From Loktanella sp. IMCC34160 (lineage in GTDB: Bacteria; Pseudomonadota; Alphaproteobacteria; Rhodobacterales; Rhodobacteraceae), in contig NZ_SELP01000001.1 of the NCBI RefSeq assembly GCF_004145845.1, positions 620,001-684,000 of the forward strand: a stretch of DNA of 64,000 nt. The letters run 5' to 3'. The notes below the pieces were generated by a model. It was not told the origin of the DNA and did no database searches. It saw nothing but the letters and a program-made list of their open reading frames with translations. Of this stretch, positions 7,666 through 17,135 are shown in pieces. The position numbers were made by a program, and so were the translations under genes. Every line of letters starts with the position of its first letter. Position 1 is the first letter of the stretch.

Positions 7666-9264
7666 GTGGCACTGGCTGACGACACACCGGACTATGATCT
7701 TTTCATCATCGGGGGCGGCATCAACGGATGCGGCATCGCCCGGGACGCGGCGGGCCGTGGCCTGTCGGTCGCGCTGGCCGAGATGAACGATCTGGCCTCG
7801 GCGACCTCGTCGGCCTCGACCAAACTGTTTCACGGCGGTCTGCGGTATCTCGAATACTTCGAATTCCGTCTGGTTCGCGAAGCGTTGATCGAACGGGAAG
7901 TGCTGCTACGGGCGATGCCGCACATCAGCTGGCCGATGCGGTTTGTTCTGCCTTATCATAGGGATATGCGGTTCGAGGGGGACACGCCGACCTCGAAAAT
8001 CTTGCGGCTGGTTCTGCCCTGGATGAAGGGGCGTCGGCCCGCGTGGCTGATCCGGCTGGGCTTGTTCCTTTATGACAATCTGGGCGGCCGGAAGATCCTT
8101 CCGGGGACATCAACGCTGACCCTGCCCGGATCGAAAGAGGGCGCGCCGCTGAAGGACCGGTTCGCCCGGGCCTATGAATATTCCGACTGCTGGGTCGAGG
8201 ATTCCCGCCTCGTCGTGCTGAATGCCCGGGATGCCGAGGCGCGCGGTGCCCGGATCATGACCCGCACCCAGGTCGTCAACGCCACCAGCGAAAACGGGCT
8301 TTGGAGAATTGAAACCCGCAATACCGAAACCGACGAGGTGGAAACCCACACGGCCCGAATGCTGGTCAACGCGGGCGGCCCTTGGGTCGGCGATATCATC
8401 CAGAGCAAGATGCATCTGAACTCGCGCGAGGGGGTCCGGCTGGTGCGCGGCAGCCATATCGTGACCCGCCGTCTCTACGATCACGACAAGTGCTATTTCT
8501 TCCAAGGCACCGACGGCAGGATCATCTTCGCGATCCCCTATGAGACGGATTTCACCCTGATCGGCACCACCGATGCCGAACATGCCGACCCTTCGGAAAA
8601 GCCGATCTGCACGCCGCAAGAGCAGGACTATCTGCTGGGCTTCGCCAACCAGTATTTCAAGCGACAGCTGACGCGGGACGATATCGTCTGGACCTATTCC
8701 GGTGTCCGCCCGCTGTATGACGACGGGGCCAGCAGCGCCACCGCCGCGACACGCGACTATACCCTGAAAGTGGACACAAGCGCCGGGGCCCCGGTGCTGA
8801 ACATCTTCGGGGGCAAGATCACGACCTACCGGCGTCTTGCCGAAAGCGCGCTGGAAAAAATCGGGGCGCATCTGACCGTCAAAGCGGGCGCATGGACGGC
8901 GGGTGTCCCTCTTCCGGGCGGCGATTTTCCCGTTGATGGGGTGTCCCGGCTGATCGACGACCTACAGGCCAGATTTCCGTTCCTGACCAGCTATTGGGCG
9001 GGGCGCCTGACACGGGCCTATGGCACCGAGGCCGGGGAAATCCTTGGCAAGGCCAAGTCTGCCAAGGATTTGGGGCGGGATTTCGGCGCGACGCTGACCG
9101 CAGCCGAAGTCGATTGGCTGATGGCCAATGAATATGCACGCACGGCCGAGGATGTGGTCTGGCGTCGAAACAAACTGGGGCTGCGGCTGTCACGCGAACA
9201 GATCCGCACACTTGATGAATGGATGGCGCAGCGTCGCCAATCCAACGCTACGGCGTCAGCGTGA
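7666..9264 (+). CDS. glpD: Aerobic glycerol-3-phosphate dehydrogenase
   Basis: FAD enzyme at the inner membrane that oxidises glycerol-3-phosphate to dihydroxyacetone phosphate and reduces quinone. The dinucleotide loop IIGGGINGCG lies near residues 13-22, followed by the family motif TSSASTKLFHGGLRYLE. The C-terminal region carries the helical DAO_C domain. Length 532 is normal. The GTG start at 7666 follows ACAGGAGAT at good spacing. It is divergently transcribed from the GlpR-type repressor. No glycerol kinase or transporter gene lies nearby, so its substrate probably comes from genes elsewhere. Confidence 0.95.
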   Translation: MALADDTPDYDLFIIGGGINGCGIARDAAGRGLSVALAEMNDLASATSSASTKLFHGGLRYLEYFEFRLVREALIEREVLLRAMPHISWPMRFVLPYHRDMRFEGDTPTSKILRLVLPWMKGRRPAWLIRLGLFLYDNLGGRKILPGTSTLTLPGSKEGAPLKDRFARAYEYSDCWVEDSRLVVLNARDAEARGARIMTRTQVVNATSENGLWRIETRNTETDEVETHTARMLVNAGGPWVGDIIQSKMHLNSREGVRLVRGSHIVTRRLYDHDKCYFFQGTDGRIIFAIPYETDFTLIGTTDAEHADPSEKPICTPQEQDYLLGFANQYFKRQLTRDDIVWTYSGVRPLYDDGASSATAATRDYTLKVDTSAGAPVLNIFGGKITTYRRLAESALEKIGAHLTVKAGAWTAGVPLPGGDFPVDGVSRLIDDLQARFPFLTSYWAGRLTRAYGTEAGEILGKAKSAKDLGRDFGATLTAAEVDWLMANEYARTAEDVVWRRNKLGLRLSREQIRTLDEWMAQRRQSNATASA

Positions 9265-9314
9265 CGTGACGGGGCAATTCCTGCCCTGACCGCAGGGATC
9301 GGAGCCACTGCCCC

Positions 9315-10277
9315 CTATTTTATCCGCTGCGCCAGGAAGCTTCCGAAGGACGCGTAGCTTCCGGGATCAATCTGCAGGGCGTCGCGAAGTGCCCCCCCAA
9401 GGTCGAACTGGAACCTGAGTTGGTCCAGCTCGGGCCGCTGGCTGACCAGAATATTGTCTGCCGCCGTCAGGCTCCAGAAATTCCCATCGTCCGGGCGATA
9501 GTCCTCGATGACCGGGGCCGGGGCCCCAAGGTGATATGCGAGGAGTTGGAAGTAGTCGGAGGCGAGCGCCGGGACAGGATGGACCAGGTTCATCACCCTT
9601 TGCGCCGTGGTCTCGATTGCACAGAGGTGCAGGAGGCCCTCGGCCAAGTCCCGTGCATGGACAAAGGATAATTGCACCTTGCCCTTCCGGGCGAGTTTCA
9701 AGGGGGCACCGCGCGTGATCCGGTCGAGCAGGTCCGGATCACGATTGTGATCGGGAATGCAGCCAAGCAGACCGCCGCGCCCGATAACATGGTTCGTGCG
9801 AAAGATGCGCCATGCCACGTCGGACCTTTTTGAGAGCGCCTGTTCTTGCGCCAGTTTGAGCCGTTGATACGGGAAGAGATCGCTGTCGGGCGTGACAACC
9901 TCGGCGGCCTCGTCATAGATGCCGTCGGGTTTTGGGCGGTACAAGAGGCTGGACGATACCATGGCCACAGATGCCCCGGCACGCTGGGCATAATCGGCCA
10001 CCTCGTCAATCCGGTGCGGCGCCAGTCCGACAACGTCGACCATGGTGACCACGCGCAGGCTGGTCCCACAGTGGTCCTCCAAGAGCCGCGAGATCGCGCC
10101 GGGCGGCGCTGTCGACAGGTCGAGAAGGCGGTTCGAATAGGCGGCAGTGTCGTGGTCGGGATCGAGTGAAATCGACAAGACAGATGTCCCGCCAGCCTGG
10201 GCGCATTGGGCAAGTTCACGACCGATAACTCCGGTGCCTCCGAAGAGAACCACCACCTCTTGCCGCGTGCTCATCAA
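9315..10277 (-). CDS. NAD(P)-dependent epimerase/dehydratase-like SDR
   Basis: 320 residues with an extended-SDR fold: the Rossmann loop is FGGTGVIGRE (about residues 12-21), the catalytic YQRLK motif (Tyr-x-x-x-Lys) lies near residue 137, and VSSSLLY supplies the serine region. Such enzymes epimerise or dehydrate nucleotide sugars or reduce keto groups; the substrate cannot be told from sequence. Two methionines in a row give starts at 10277 or 10274. It is the outermost gene of the accessory block (9315-21297) and is transcribed in the same direction as the ligase operon, but it is separated from it by the outer-membrane protein gene. Membership in the same pathway is inferred. Confidence 0.75.
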   Translation of the reverse strand: MMSTRQEVVVLFGGTGVIGRELAQCAQAGGTSVLSISLDPDHDTAAYSNRLLDLSTAPPGAISRLLEDHCGTSLRVVTMVDVVGLAPHRIDEVADYAQRAGASVAMVSSSLLYRPKPDGIYDEAAEVVTPDSDLFPYQRLKLAQEQALSKRSDVAWRIFRTNHVIGRGGLLGCIPDHNRDPDLLDRITRGAPLKLARKGKVQLSFVHARDLAEGLLHLCAIETTAQRVMNLVHPVPALASDYFQLLAYHLGAPAPVIEDYRPDDGNFWSLTAADNILVSQRPELDQLRFQFDLGGALRDALQIDPGSYASFGSFLAQRIK

Positions 10278-10307
10278 CGTACCTTTCGGCCTTCGCGTGC
10301 TCTAAAA

Positions 10308-10337
10308 GAAAGGGCCGGTCAACTGACCAGCCCTTTC
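10308..10337 (-). terminator. Terminator after the outer-membrane protein gene
   Basis: GAAAGGGC and GCCCTTTC form a near-perfect stem with GGTCA/TGACC inside (10308-10337). Reading on the minus strand, the hairpin is followed by TTTTAGAGC. It lies 23 bp past the stop of the barrel gene and separates it from the epimerase gene. Confidence 0.7.
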
Positions 10338-10360
10338 CAATCTCAGACCTGATCCGCGGA

Positions 10361-10966
10361 TCAGAAGTGGAACGACGCCCGCAGCGAGAGGCTCTGCATC
10401 GGGCTCGGGTTCTCCGGGTTGCCGCCCGAAGTGTAGCCGTTCATGTGACGCTGGATATACTCGGCACCGAGCGAAATCTTGTCGGTGACCATGTATTCCA
10501 CACCCAGACCAACGTTCGCACCGCTGACCATGTATTCATAGTCATTGGAGTAGCCGATCCCTTTGCCGAACGACATGCCGCCGAAACCGTAGACCAGCGC
10601 ATCGCCAACCGGCATGCCCAGCGACAGTTTCAGGTCGGTCAGACCGTTGAGCATGTAGTCTTCCGGATCGTTGTCACCGTCATTCAACGCGTCTGCGTTG
10701 ATCGGGCCGTTGATCGCAAGCTCGACACCCATCAGCATGTTCGGGTTGATGTTCCAGCGCGTGCCGACGTGACCGCCGAAGCTTTCGCCGCCAATCTGGT
10801 AGCCTTCGTCATAGACGTAGGGCTGGTAGGGCGAGGTGCCCCAGTTTGTACCGAACGACAGACCTGCGTAGGGGCCGGTCCAGTCCTGCGCTTCCGCAAC
10901 GGCTCCGCCCGCTGCGAGCGCGGTTGCCGATGCAACGCTCGTCTTCAGCGCCTTTTTCATTTCCAT
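10361..10966 (-). CDS. Outer-membrane beta-barrel protein (OmpA-barrel/porin-like)
   Basis: 201 residues. A signal peptide is seen at residues 1-26 (KKALKTSVASATALAAGGAV followed by AEAQD). After it comes DWTGPYAGLSFG, the usual first strand of small alphaproteobacterial outer-membrane proteins. Alternating strands suggest an 8-stranded barrel, and the chain ends in phenylalanine (RASFHF), the BAM recognition signal. The start may be 10966 or 10960 (MEMKKAL). The ligand is unknown. It has its own terminator and a 211 bp AT-rich upstream gap (10967-11177) with no other gene, so it may be an independent unit inside the accessory block. Confidence 0.85.
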   Translation of the reverse strand: MEMKKALKTSVASATALAAGGAVAEAQDWTGPYAGLSFGTNWGTSPYQPYVYDEGYQIGGESFGGHVGTRWNINPNMLMGVELAINGPINADALNDGDNDPEDYMLNGLTDLKLSLGMPVGDALVYGFGGMSFGKGIGYSNDYEYMVSGANVGLGVEYMVTDKISLGAEYIQRHMNGYTSGGNPENPSPMQSLSLRASFHF

Positions 10967-11177
10967 GTAATTTCCCCTTGGCTCCTGTTGAAAATATCAA
11001 TCGTTAACAAATATACAAAACGATGGCCCGATTTGACTTGAAACCATGCCCCTGCGTCAAGTTCGATGGGTGTATTCCCCCTGAAAAGTCGGCCTAGTTT
11101 CTCAAAATTGTAGTCATTATGTATCACCTTGGGCCGCTTTGCTGGCGAAATCGGCGTATTCAGGGCGACCATAGTTC

Positions 11178-12632
11178 CTAGTCTGGCTGAGTCGCTTTCG
11201 CGGCGACAACCTTCAGCACCAGATCGGCGCAGGCTTGGCGGTCCGGTGTTCCGTCGGCCTTTCTGGGTATGGCGTTCACCGGGCGGCACACCCTTGGCAC
11301 AAGCTCTTCGCCCATTCGTTCTTCGACGGCAAATTTCGCGCTTGCGATGGCCTGCAGTTGGTTGGCGTCCTCTTCGTAGACAACGAACGCAAAGAGTTCT
11401 TCGTCCGCGCCCGGCTTTGGGTTTCGAAAGCAAATGGCGTCCTTGATCCCGGGGGTCTGGCGGAAGATCTGGTCAAGGACGAAGCCGTTAACCTTGGCAC
11501 CGTAGATGTTGATGACGTTGTCGGAACGGTCGGCAAACGACAGGCGCCCATCGGCCGTCACTTTTGCAACGTCTCCCGGATAGAACCATCCGTCCCGGAA
11601 AGAATTCGCGCTTGCTTCGGGATCATCGAGGTAGCCCTTGGCCATATAGGGATTGCGGACCCGGACGACCCCACTTTCGCCCGGTCCGACGGGGGTGTTA
11701 TCCAGTCCAAGGATCTGGAATTCGCTATCGCGCATCCGACCGGTCTGAACAGGCGCGCCGTCCGCGCCCAAGGTCCAGAACGTGGAATAGCTCTTGCTTG
11801 TCTCGCTGGCGCCATAGGTGTCGTCGACGGTTTCGAATGACTTGAGGAACTCAATCGCCTCGGCTTCGGGCAGTCGCGAACCGGCAAGCTCTACCACGGG
11901 GAGTTTCGGGGACAGGACGGCCCCGTTCAGGCGGGACTTCAAGAGCGATCGCGACCCCGACACCATGTTGATCCCGGCGTCATGCCAGGCATCGGGCGCA
12001 AGATCGAAATAGAGCGTAGAGAGGTTCAGCATCGCCGCAATGGCGCGGGCCAGAAACGGCCTGCTGTAGACATGCGCCAGCAAGACATGCTTGCTGCCGA
12101 GCGAAAATTCGTCCCCGACTGCAAGTGATCGCGCCACCACCATCGACTGGCTGAGCGCGAGATATTTCGGAATTCCCGTCGTGCCCGAGGTATGAACCCA
12201 GAGCCAATCTGCGTCGGCAGCGCCAGAAGGCGAGGTCGAGACATCAAACGGATCGGTCCGTGCCGGCGACCAATCGGGGTCGATTGCTATCGCGTCCGGG
12301 GAAGGTGCCTCTTTTGCATTGGGATCGTAGAGATAATGCGTTGGTGACAGCGCAACGGGCGTGTTGCCCTCGCCGGCAAAGGGGACGAATTGTGCCCCAA
12401 GCCATGAGGTCGCGAGCAAGACAGCAAGAACCAAGGTCGGCTCTGGCGTGCGCAGTTGCACCCGCGACCCGACCCCGACACCGGCGGCCTGCATGCGGCT
12501 TGCAAAGGACAACCCAAGCCTGCGCAACTGGTCGTGGGTCAGAACCTGGTCCGGGAAAACGAGCGCGGGTTGATCTGGGTGGGTCTTTGCTGCTTCCGCA
12601 TGGACAGCGGCAACGAGCTTGCTCGTCAACAT
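11178..12632 (-). CDS. AMP-binding adenylate-forming enzyme 1 of 4 (A10 lysine absent)
   Basis: 484 residues, ANL superfamily. The A3 phosphate loop TSGTTGIPK and the A5 motif YGASETSKS are intact, and A7 reads GWFYPGD. A8 is FADRSDNVIN followed by IYGAKVN. The C-terminal A10 motif, normally SGK(V/I)xR, reads ADGTPDR: threonine stands where the catalytic lysine should be. It is the last gene of a coupled four-gene operon (7 nt overlap with the gene upstream). No carrier-protein or thioesterase domain is attached. The acyl or aryl substrate cannot be read from the sequence. It could be a CoA ligase, an acyl-AMP ligase, or a repurposed member. Confidence 0.82.
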   Translation of the reverse strand: MLTSKLVAAVHAEAAKTHPDQPALVFPDQVLTHDQLRRLGLSFASRMQAAGVGVGSRVQLRTPEPTLVLAVLLATSWLGAQFVPFAGEGNTPVALSPTHYLYDPNAKEAPSPDAIAIDPDWSPARTDPFDVSTSPSGAADADWLWVHTSGTTGIPKYLALSQSMVVARSLAVGDEFSLGSKHVLLAHVYSRPFLARAIAAMLNLSTLYFDLAPDAWHDAGINMVSGSRSLLKSRLNGAVLSPKLPVVELAGSRLPEAEAIEFLKSFETVDDTYGASETSKSYSTFWTLGADGAPVQTGRMRDSEFQILGLDNTPVGPGESGVVRVRNPYMAKGYLDDPEASANSFRDGWFYPGDVAKVTADGRLSFADRSDNVINIYGAKVNGFVLDQIFRQTPGIKDAICFRNPKPGADEELFAFVVYEEDANQLQAIASAKFAVEERMGEELVPRVCRPVNAIPRKADGTPDRQACADLVLKVVAAKATQPD

Positions 12633-14104
12633 GTCTTGTCCTTTTCGTTCAAAGAGGGCTTTGGGAACAACGATTTAAACAGCTTGGCGCAGTCCCGTCT
12701 CATCGGGGTTCCGTCAAGCGTAACTGGTATCTCGGGGACGACAAGGACACTCTCCGGCGTCCTCACCGGACCAAGCTTGGATCGGCAGTGGTCGGTCGCG
12801 TCACGGATGGTCCGGTCGGCATCATGGCCCGGAAAAAGTTCCAGCAATGCCACGATCCTTGATGCCGGGGCGCTTGCCGGATCAGCAAAAACCGCAGCCT
12901 TTCGAACACCGGCCCCCTCGGTCAGCGCGGCTTCGATTTCCAACGGGTCGACCTTTGCACCCCCAAGGTTCAGGACATGATCGACCCGGCCAAGGATATC
13001 GAGCGCGCCGTCTGTCGTCCAACGGGCGAGGTCTCCGGGATAGAACCAACCGTCGCGGAATGACTTGGCGGTCGCGTCCGGTGCGTCAACGTAGCCATCG
13101 GTCATATAGCCATTCGAAATTCTGACCGTGCCGATCTCACCAACGCCGCAAAGCCCCCCGTCGTCGTCTACGATCTCGACGGTTGAATCTTGCGGAACGC
13201 CGACGCAGTCGATCCCGTTCTTGGTGGCGGTGTATCGGGTTACAAAGGATTTGTTGGTTTCCCCCGAGCCATAGACATCTTCAACGATATCAAAGCGTTC
13301 AAGGTATTTCGCGGCAATGTCGGCCGTGACCTTCGCGCCGCTGACCTGAAGCGTCGAGAACCGGGTCTGATCCGGGTTTGCGGCGGCCCAATCCTGAACC
13401 TGCTTATGGGCTCCGGCCACGAGGTTGACGCCTTCCTGCGCCATAAAGCGACTTTCGAACGTGTCGACGATGGTCGCGCCATTCACCAAGGCCGCCATCG
13501 CTCGCACGAAAAACGGACGGGTATTGCAGGGAAACAGCGATGTGAAACGGGTCTTGGCCCCCTGAAAATCAGACCGGACGGCGATCGACCGGTCGAATGC
13601 CATCTGATGCGTGAGCAGGAGCGCCTTGGGCGTGCCGGTCGTGCCCGATGTATAGAGGGTCCACCATGGATCCGACGCAGCCCCGTATCCGGCAAAGCCC
13701 TGTTCCACCTCTTCTCCGACCTGCGAAAACCGTGGCGACCATTCCGGAGAGATCAGGATCGACCGTCCGACCTTGGGCGCCACCTGATCCGGGGAATAGA
13801 GGATGACGTCGTCGTTCCCCGACGGCTGTGCCGCGCCGCTGAAAATCTCGAACCGTGCGCCCAGCAGGCTCGTCGCTGCCATGACCGCGACAGACACAAT
13901 GGCGTCTCTGGACAGGAGATGGACGCGCGTGCTCCGGCCTATCCCCGCGTCGTTCATCCGGACCGCGAAGACCCTACACACCTGCCACAGTTTGTCATAG
14001 CTGAGCCGGATGTCGGCGGCGATCAGTGCATCGCGATCGGGGTGGGACTGTGCCGCTCTTCGGATCGCGCCGCCAATGTTGCTGGGTTGGGCAATGGCGG
14101 TCAT
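12626..14104 (-). CDS. AMP-binding adenylate-forming enzyme 2 of 4 (A10 lysine absent)
   Basis: 492 residues, ANL superfamily, paralogous to its three neighbours. Motifs: A3 TSGTTGTPK, A5 YGSGETNKSF, A7 GWFYPGD, A8 ILGRVDHVLNLGGAKVD. The A10 motif reads LDGTPMR, so threonine again replaces lysine. It overlaps the downstream ligase by 7 nt and the upstream ligase by 4 nt, so translation is coupled. The A5 motif differs from that of the others (Gly in place of Ser/Thr before ET), which may reflect a different substrate. No fused carrier or condensation domain is present. Confidence 0.82.
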   Translation of the reverse strand: MTAIAQPSNIGGAIRRAAQSHPDRDALIAADIRLSYDKLWQVCRVFAVRMNDAGIGRSTRVHLLSRDAIVSVAVMAATSLLGARFEIFSGAAQPSGNDDVILYSPDQVAPKVGRSILISPEWSPRFSQVGEEVEQGFAGYGAASDPWWTLYTSGTTGTPKALLLTHQMAFDRSIAVRSDFQGAKTRFTSLFPCNTRPFFVRAMAALVNGATIVDTFESRFMAQEGVNLVAGAHKQVQDWAAANPDQTRFSTLQVSGAKVTADIAAKYLERFDIVEDVYGSGETNKSFVTRYTATKNGIDCVGVPQDSTVEIVDDDGGLCGVGEIGTVRISNGYMTDGYVDAPDATAKSFRDGWFYPGDLARWTTDGALDILGRVDHVLNLGGAKVDPLEIEAALTEGAGVRKAAVFADPASAPASRIVALLELFPGHDADRTIRDATDHCRSKLGPVRTPESVLVVPEIPVTLDGTPMRRDCAKLFKSLFPKPSLNEKDKTC

Positions 14105-15564
14105 GCCAGCTCCCCAAGGTCCCGGGCGCGGGCAAGGACCATTCTGGCGCAGGCGGACCGGTCAGGGTTGCCATTCTCGTCGCGCGGGTAGTCGGTGACG
14201 GGTTTGATGTTCCGAAGGGTCAGCCCGAACCCAAAAGCGCGCGTGAAGGCCTCGATGATCGTTTCCGAGATACTGTGCCGCCCGTTCGCGTCTTCGAACA
14301 CAACGAAGGCCAGCAAGGGATCGGCGGCATTCGGCAGCGGGTTGGGAAAGACGACAGCCTCGGACACGCCTTCGACGCTGCGCACGACAAGATCCGCGAG
14401 GCTGGCCTGCATTTTGTAGCCGCCGACATTCAGCACCTCGTCGTCCCGCCCTAGGATATCAAGGTCGCCGTTCGGGCCCCAGCACCCAATGTCGCCGGGG
14501 TAGAACCACCCATCACGGAAGGCTTTCCGGGTCGCTTCCGGGGCGTTGACATAGCCATCCACCATATAGGTGTTGCGAACCCGGACCGTGCCCAAATCGC
14601 CCGGTTTTCTGGGCTGCAGGTTGTCGTCGACGATTTCGACCTCGCTGTCACGGGGAAGGCCCCGCGCGACGACCTCTCCGGTCGCGTCAAGTTCCAGTTT
14701 GTTTGAAAAACTCTTTGACGTCTCGCTGGCGCCGTAGACGTCGATCACCGTGTCGAAACTTTCCAAGTAGTGCTTTGCCGCCATCGGCGGGATCTTCGAT
14801 CCGCTGACCTCAAGGCGCTCGATCTTCCGGGGTAGCCGCCGCCCTGTCATCATCTTGGTCATATGACTTGGCGAGGCAGAGACGAAGTTCACGCCGCTGG
14901 CCAGCCAGTGATCCGTGTCGATCCCTTCGACAATGGAGCATCCCTGAAGAAGGGCGGCAATCGCCCGTGCGAAGAAGGGCCGCGATGTGGGGGGGAAGAA
15001 GGTCGCGAAGGTGGTTGCGCGGGCCGGGAAATCATCAGCCACGGCGGCGCTGCGATCCCGGACCATTTGCTGGGACAGCGTGATGAACTTCGGCGCGCCG
15101 GTCGTTCCGGAGGTGTGCAGGAACATCCAAGGGTCAGTCGGATGTGACGGCGTGTAATCCGCGCCGTCGCCCCACCCGGACACGGGCGAAAACAATTCGG
15201 CTTCCAGAACCTGGAATGGAACCGCGGGGTGACCCGCCACCTCGGGCGTCCGCAAGAAATGCGTCGGAACAACAGTCTTGAAACGGGCAAGCGTCGGGCT
15301 TGCAATACAGAAACGGGACCCCAAAAGGGCGGTCGCAAAGAGCGTTGAAAGAATGGCAACGGTGTTCGTCGAATTCAGCGCGACAAGGCTCCCCCTGCCG
15401 ACGTTCATCCGCGCCAGATGCATCGCGACACCGCGGATGACCTGCGCGAGATCGTGGTGGGACAGTGCGAAATCCTTGCCGATGATGGCGGGGAAATTTC
15501 GGGCCGATCCGGCTACGTCAAAGTAGTGCAACGCAATGTTATATGGACGTTCTTGGTCAGCCAA
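14101..15564 (-). CDS. AMP-binding adenylate-forming enzyme 3 of 4 (A10 lysine absent)
   Basis: 487 residues. Motifs: A3 TSGTTGAPK, A5 YGASETSKSF, A7 GWFYPGD, A8 ILGRDDEVLNVGGYKMQ. The A10 motif reads ENGNPDR, with asparagine in the lysine position. It overlaps ligase 2 by 4 nt and ligase 4 by 8 nt. The shared ET(S/N)(K/R)S extension after A5 and the LNxGG form of A8 show that the four ligases form one subfamily made by duplication. No carrier protein is encoded in the operon. Substrate unknown. Confidence 0.82.
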   Translation of the reverse strand: MADQERPYNIALHYFDVAGSARNFPAIIGKDFALSHHDLAQVIRGVAMHLARMNVGRGSLVALNSTNTVAILSTLFATALLGSRFCIASPTLARFKTVVPTHFLRTPEVAGHPAVPFQVLEAELFSPVSGWGDGADYTPSHPTDPWMFLHTSGTTGAPKFITLSQQMVRDRSAAVADDFPARATTFATFFPPTSRPFFARAIAALLQGCSIVEGIDTDHWLASGVNFVSASPSHMTKMMTGRRLPRKIERLEVSGSKIPPMAAKHYLESFDTVIDVYGASETSKSFSNKLELDATGEVVARGLPRDSEVEIVDDNLQPRKPGDLGTVRVRNTYMVDGYVNAPEATRKAFRDGWFYPGDIGCWGPNGDLDILGRDDEVLNVGGYKMQASLADLVVRSVEGVSEAVVFPNPLPNAADPLLAFVVFEDANGRHSISETIIEAFTRAFGFGLTLRNIKPVTDYPRDENGNPDRSACARMVLARARDLGELA

Positions 15565-17029
15565 CCTTGCGGCCTCCTAGGTAGATCTGGCGGCACAGGA
15601 ACCGTTTCGCACCCCCGTCATGGGCGCGCGGAACCTCGGCAATCTGGATAAGGCGACGGGGCATACGCGCCTTGCCGATCACGGGTGCAACCAGCTGTTC
15701 GCACTGTGCGGCGATGTCCGACATTTCCACCCCGGGGCGGGGCACCACGAAGGCAAGCAACTCGTTGGGGCCATCGTCGCTTGGCACGTCAAAACACATG
15801 GCATCCGCCACTGCGGGAAGCGCACGCAGGTGGTCGTCAACTTCGGCGGCATTTATCTTTACGCCACCAAGGTTCAGGACATCGCCTGCGCGTCCAATGA
15901 CAATCAACTCGCCGTTCTTGCCGACCTGTCCCAGATCGCCGGTATAGAACCATCCGTTTCGGAATGATGCCTGCGTGGCCTCCGGATTGTTCAGATACCC
16001 GTCGACAAGATAGCCGTTCCGGACCCTGACAATGCCGACTGTACCTGCCGGTACCGGACCGTCGTCCTCGTCGACGATCTGGACCTCGCTATCCAGCGGC
16101 AATCCCGTGGTCACGATCTGACCGTCCGGCCCCAGGGATTTCTGGTTCTTGAACGATCTGTTGGTTTCGGTCGATGCATAAAGGTCGATGACCGTGTCGA
16201 AATTTTCGATCAGGTGCCGGGCCAGCCCGTCGGACAATCGTGAACCGGACACATGCACCAATGGCATCTTCCGGGGCAGGCTGTTTGCTCCAAAGAATTC
16301 GGCCATCTGTGCGACTGACCCATACAGATGGTTGACGCCCGCCGCGAACCAAAGGTCTGGCGACCGGCTGTCCACGACCGTCGCACCATTGACGAAGGCG
16401 CTGAGGAAGCGGGTGATGTAGGGATAGGCGTTCGCCCGGAACAACGTTGCAAAGACTGTCTGGCGGGGAACGAAATCTTCGCGGGTGGCAGCCGCACGCA
16501 AGACCTGCTGTTGCTGGGTGATGGCGATGACCTTGGGTGCGCCTGTCGTTCCAGAAGTGGCGACAAACAAGAATGGAACGTCGGGCTGGATCTCCGGAAC
16601 TGTGCCAGGATCAAGCGGGTCGGCGGTGAACCAAGAGGGATCCAATGCGATCCCGGCAACGTCGCCCCGCGACGGCGCGTCCCCAATCACGAGAGTCGGC
16701 GACAGGTCTTGCGGCAGATGTTGCGAGACACGCAGGCTGACCCAGGACGCGCCCAGCACCGCACAGGCAATCATGACCGGGGCCACCTCGGCCAGATTGT
16801 CGTCGCTCTGGGCCACGATCTTGCCCGGGCCGATCCCAGCGGCCCGCAGCCGCGACGCAACGGACAGAACCGCCTGTGAAAATTTCCGGTAGTTCAGCAT
16901 CGACTGATCACTGACGATAGCGAGCTGATCAGGATGCTTTTCGGCAGTTTCGAGAATCAACTGCCCGATGTTCTTGAAGTGCTGCAATGTTGGGTCCCCT
17001 TCCCACGAAAGTGGTACATCAAACTTCAT
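15557..17029 (-). CDS. AMP-binding adenylate-forming enzyme 4 of 4 (A10 lysine absent)
   Basis: 490 residues and the first gene of the four-ligase operon. Motifs: A3 TSGTTGAPK, A5 YASTETNRSF, A7 GWFYTGD, A8 VIGRAGDVLNLGGVKIN. The A10 motif reads HDGGAKR: glycine in the lysine position with a lysine two residues later, so this copy is the most ambiguous. It is divergent from pobA across 106 bp that must hold both promoters. AT-rich sequence there (AATATATGC near 17038) is a plausible promoter zone, but I cannot place boxes with confidence. Start at 17029 gives MKFDVPLSWEG, in line with its paralogues. Confidence 0.82.
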   Translation of the reverse strand: MKFDVPLSWEGDPTLQHFKNIGQLILETAEKHPDQLAIVSDQSMLNYRKFSQAVLSVASRLRAAGIGPGKIVAQSDDNLAEVAPVMIACAVLGASWVSLRVSQHLPQDLSPTLVIGDAPSRGDVAGIALDPSWFTADPLDPGTVPEIQPDVPFLFVATSGTTGAPKVIAITQQQQVLRAAATREDFVPRQTVFATLFRANAYPYITRFLSAFVNGATVVDSRSPDLWFAAGVNHLYGSVAQMAEFFGANSLPRKMPLVHVSGSRLSDGLARHLIENFDTVIDLYASTETNRSFKNQKSLGPDGQIVTTGLPLDSEVQIVDEDDGPVPAGTVGIVRVRNGYLVDGYLNNPEATQASFRNGWFYTGDLGQVGKNGELIVIGRAGDVLNLGGVKINAAEVDDHLRALPAVADAMCFDVPSDDGPNELLAFVVPRPGVEMSDIAAQCEQLVAPVIGKARMPRRLIQIAEVPRAHDGGAKRFLCRQIYLGGRKVG

Positions 17030-17135
17030 TCCGATAGAATATATGCAGCGCCAAATTCTGCGGTTCCGGCTCGTATTTCCGTACTATCAGGGTAGAGTTG
17101 CCCCAAACAATCTATCGCAACCGACGGAGACAGAC

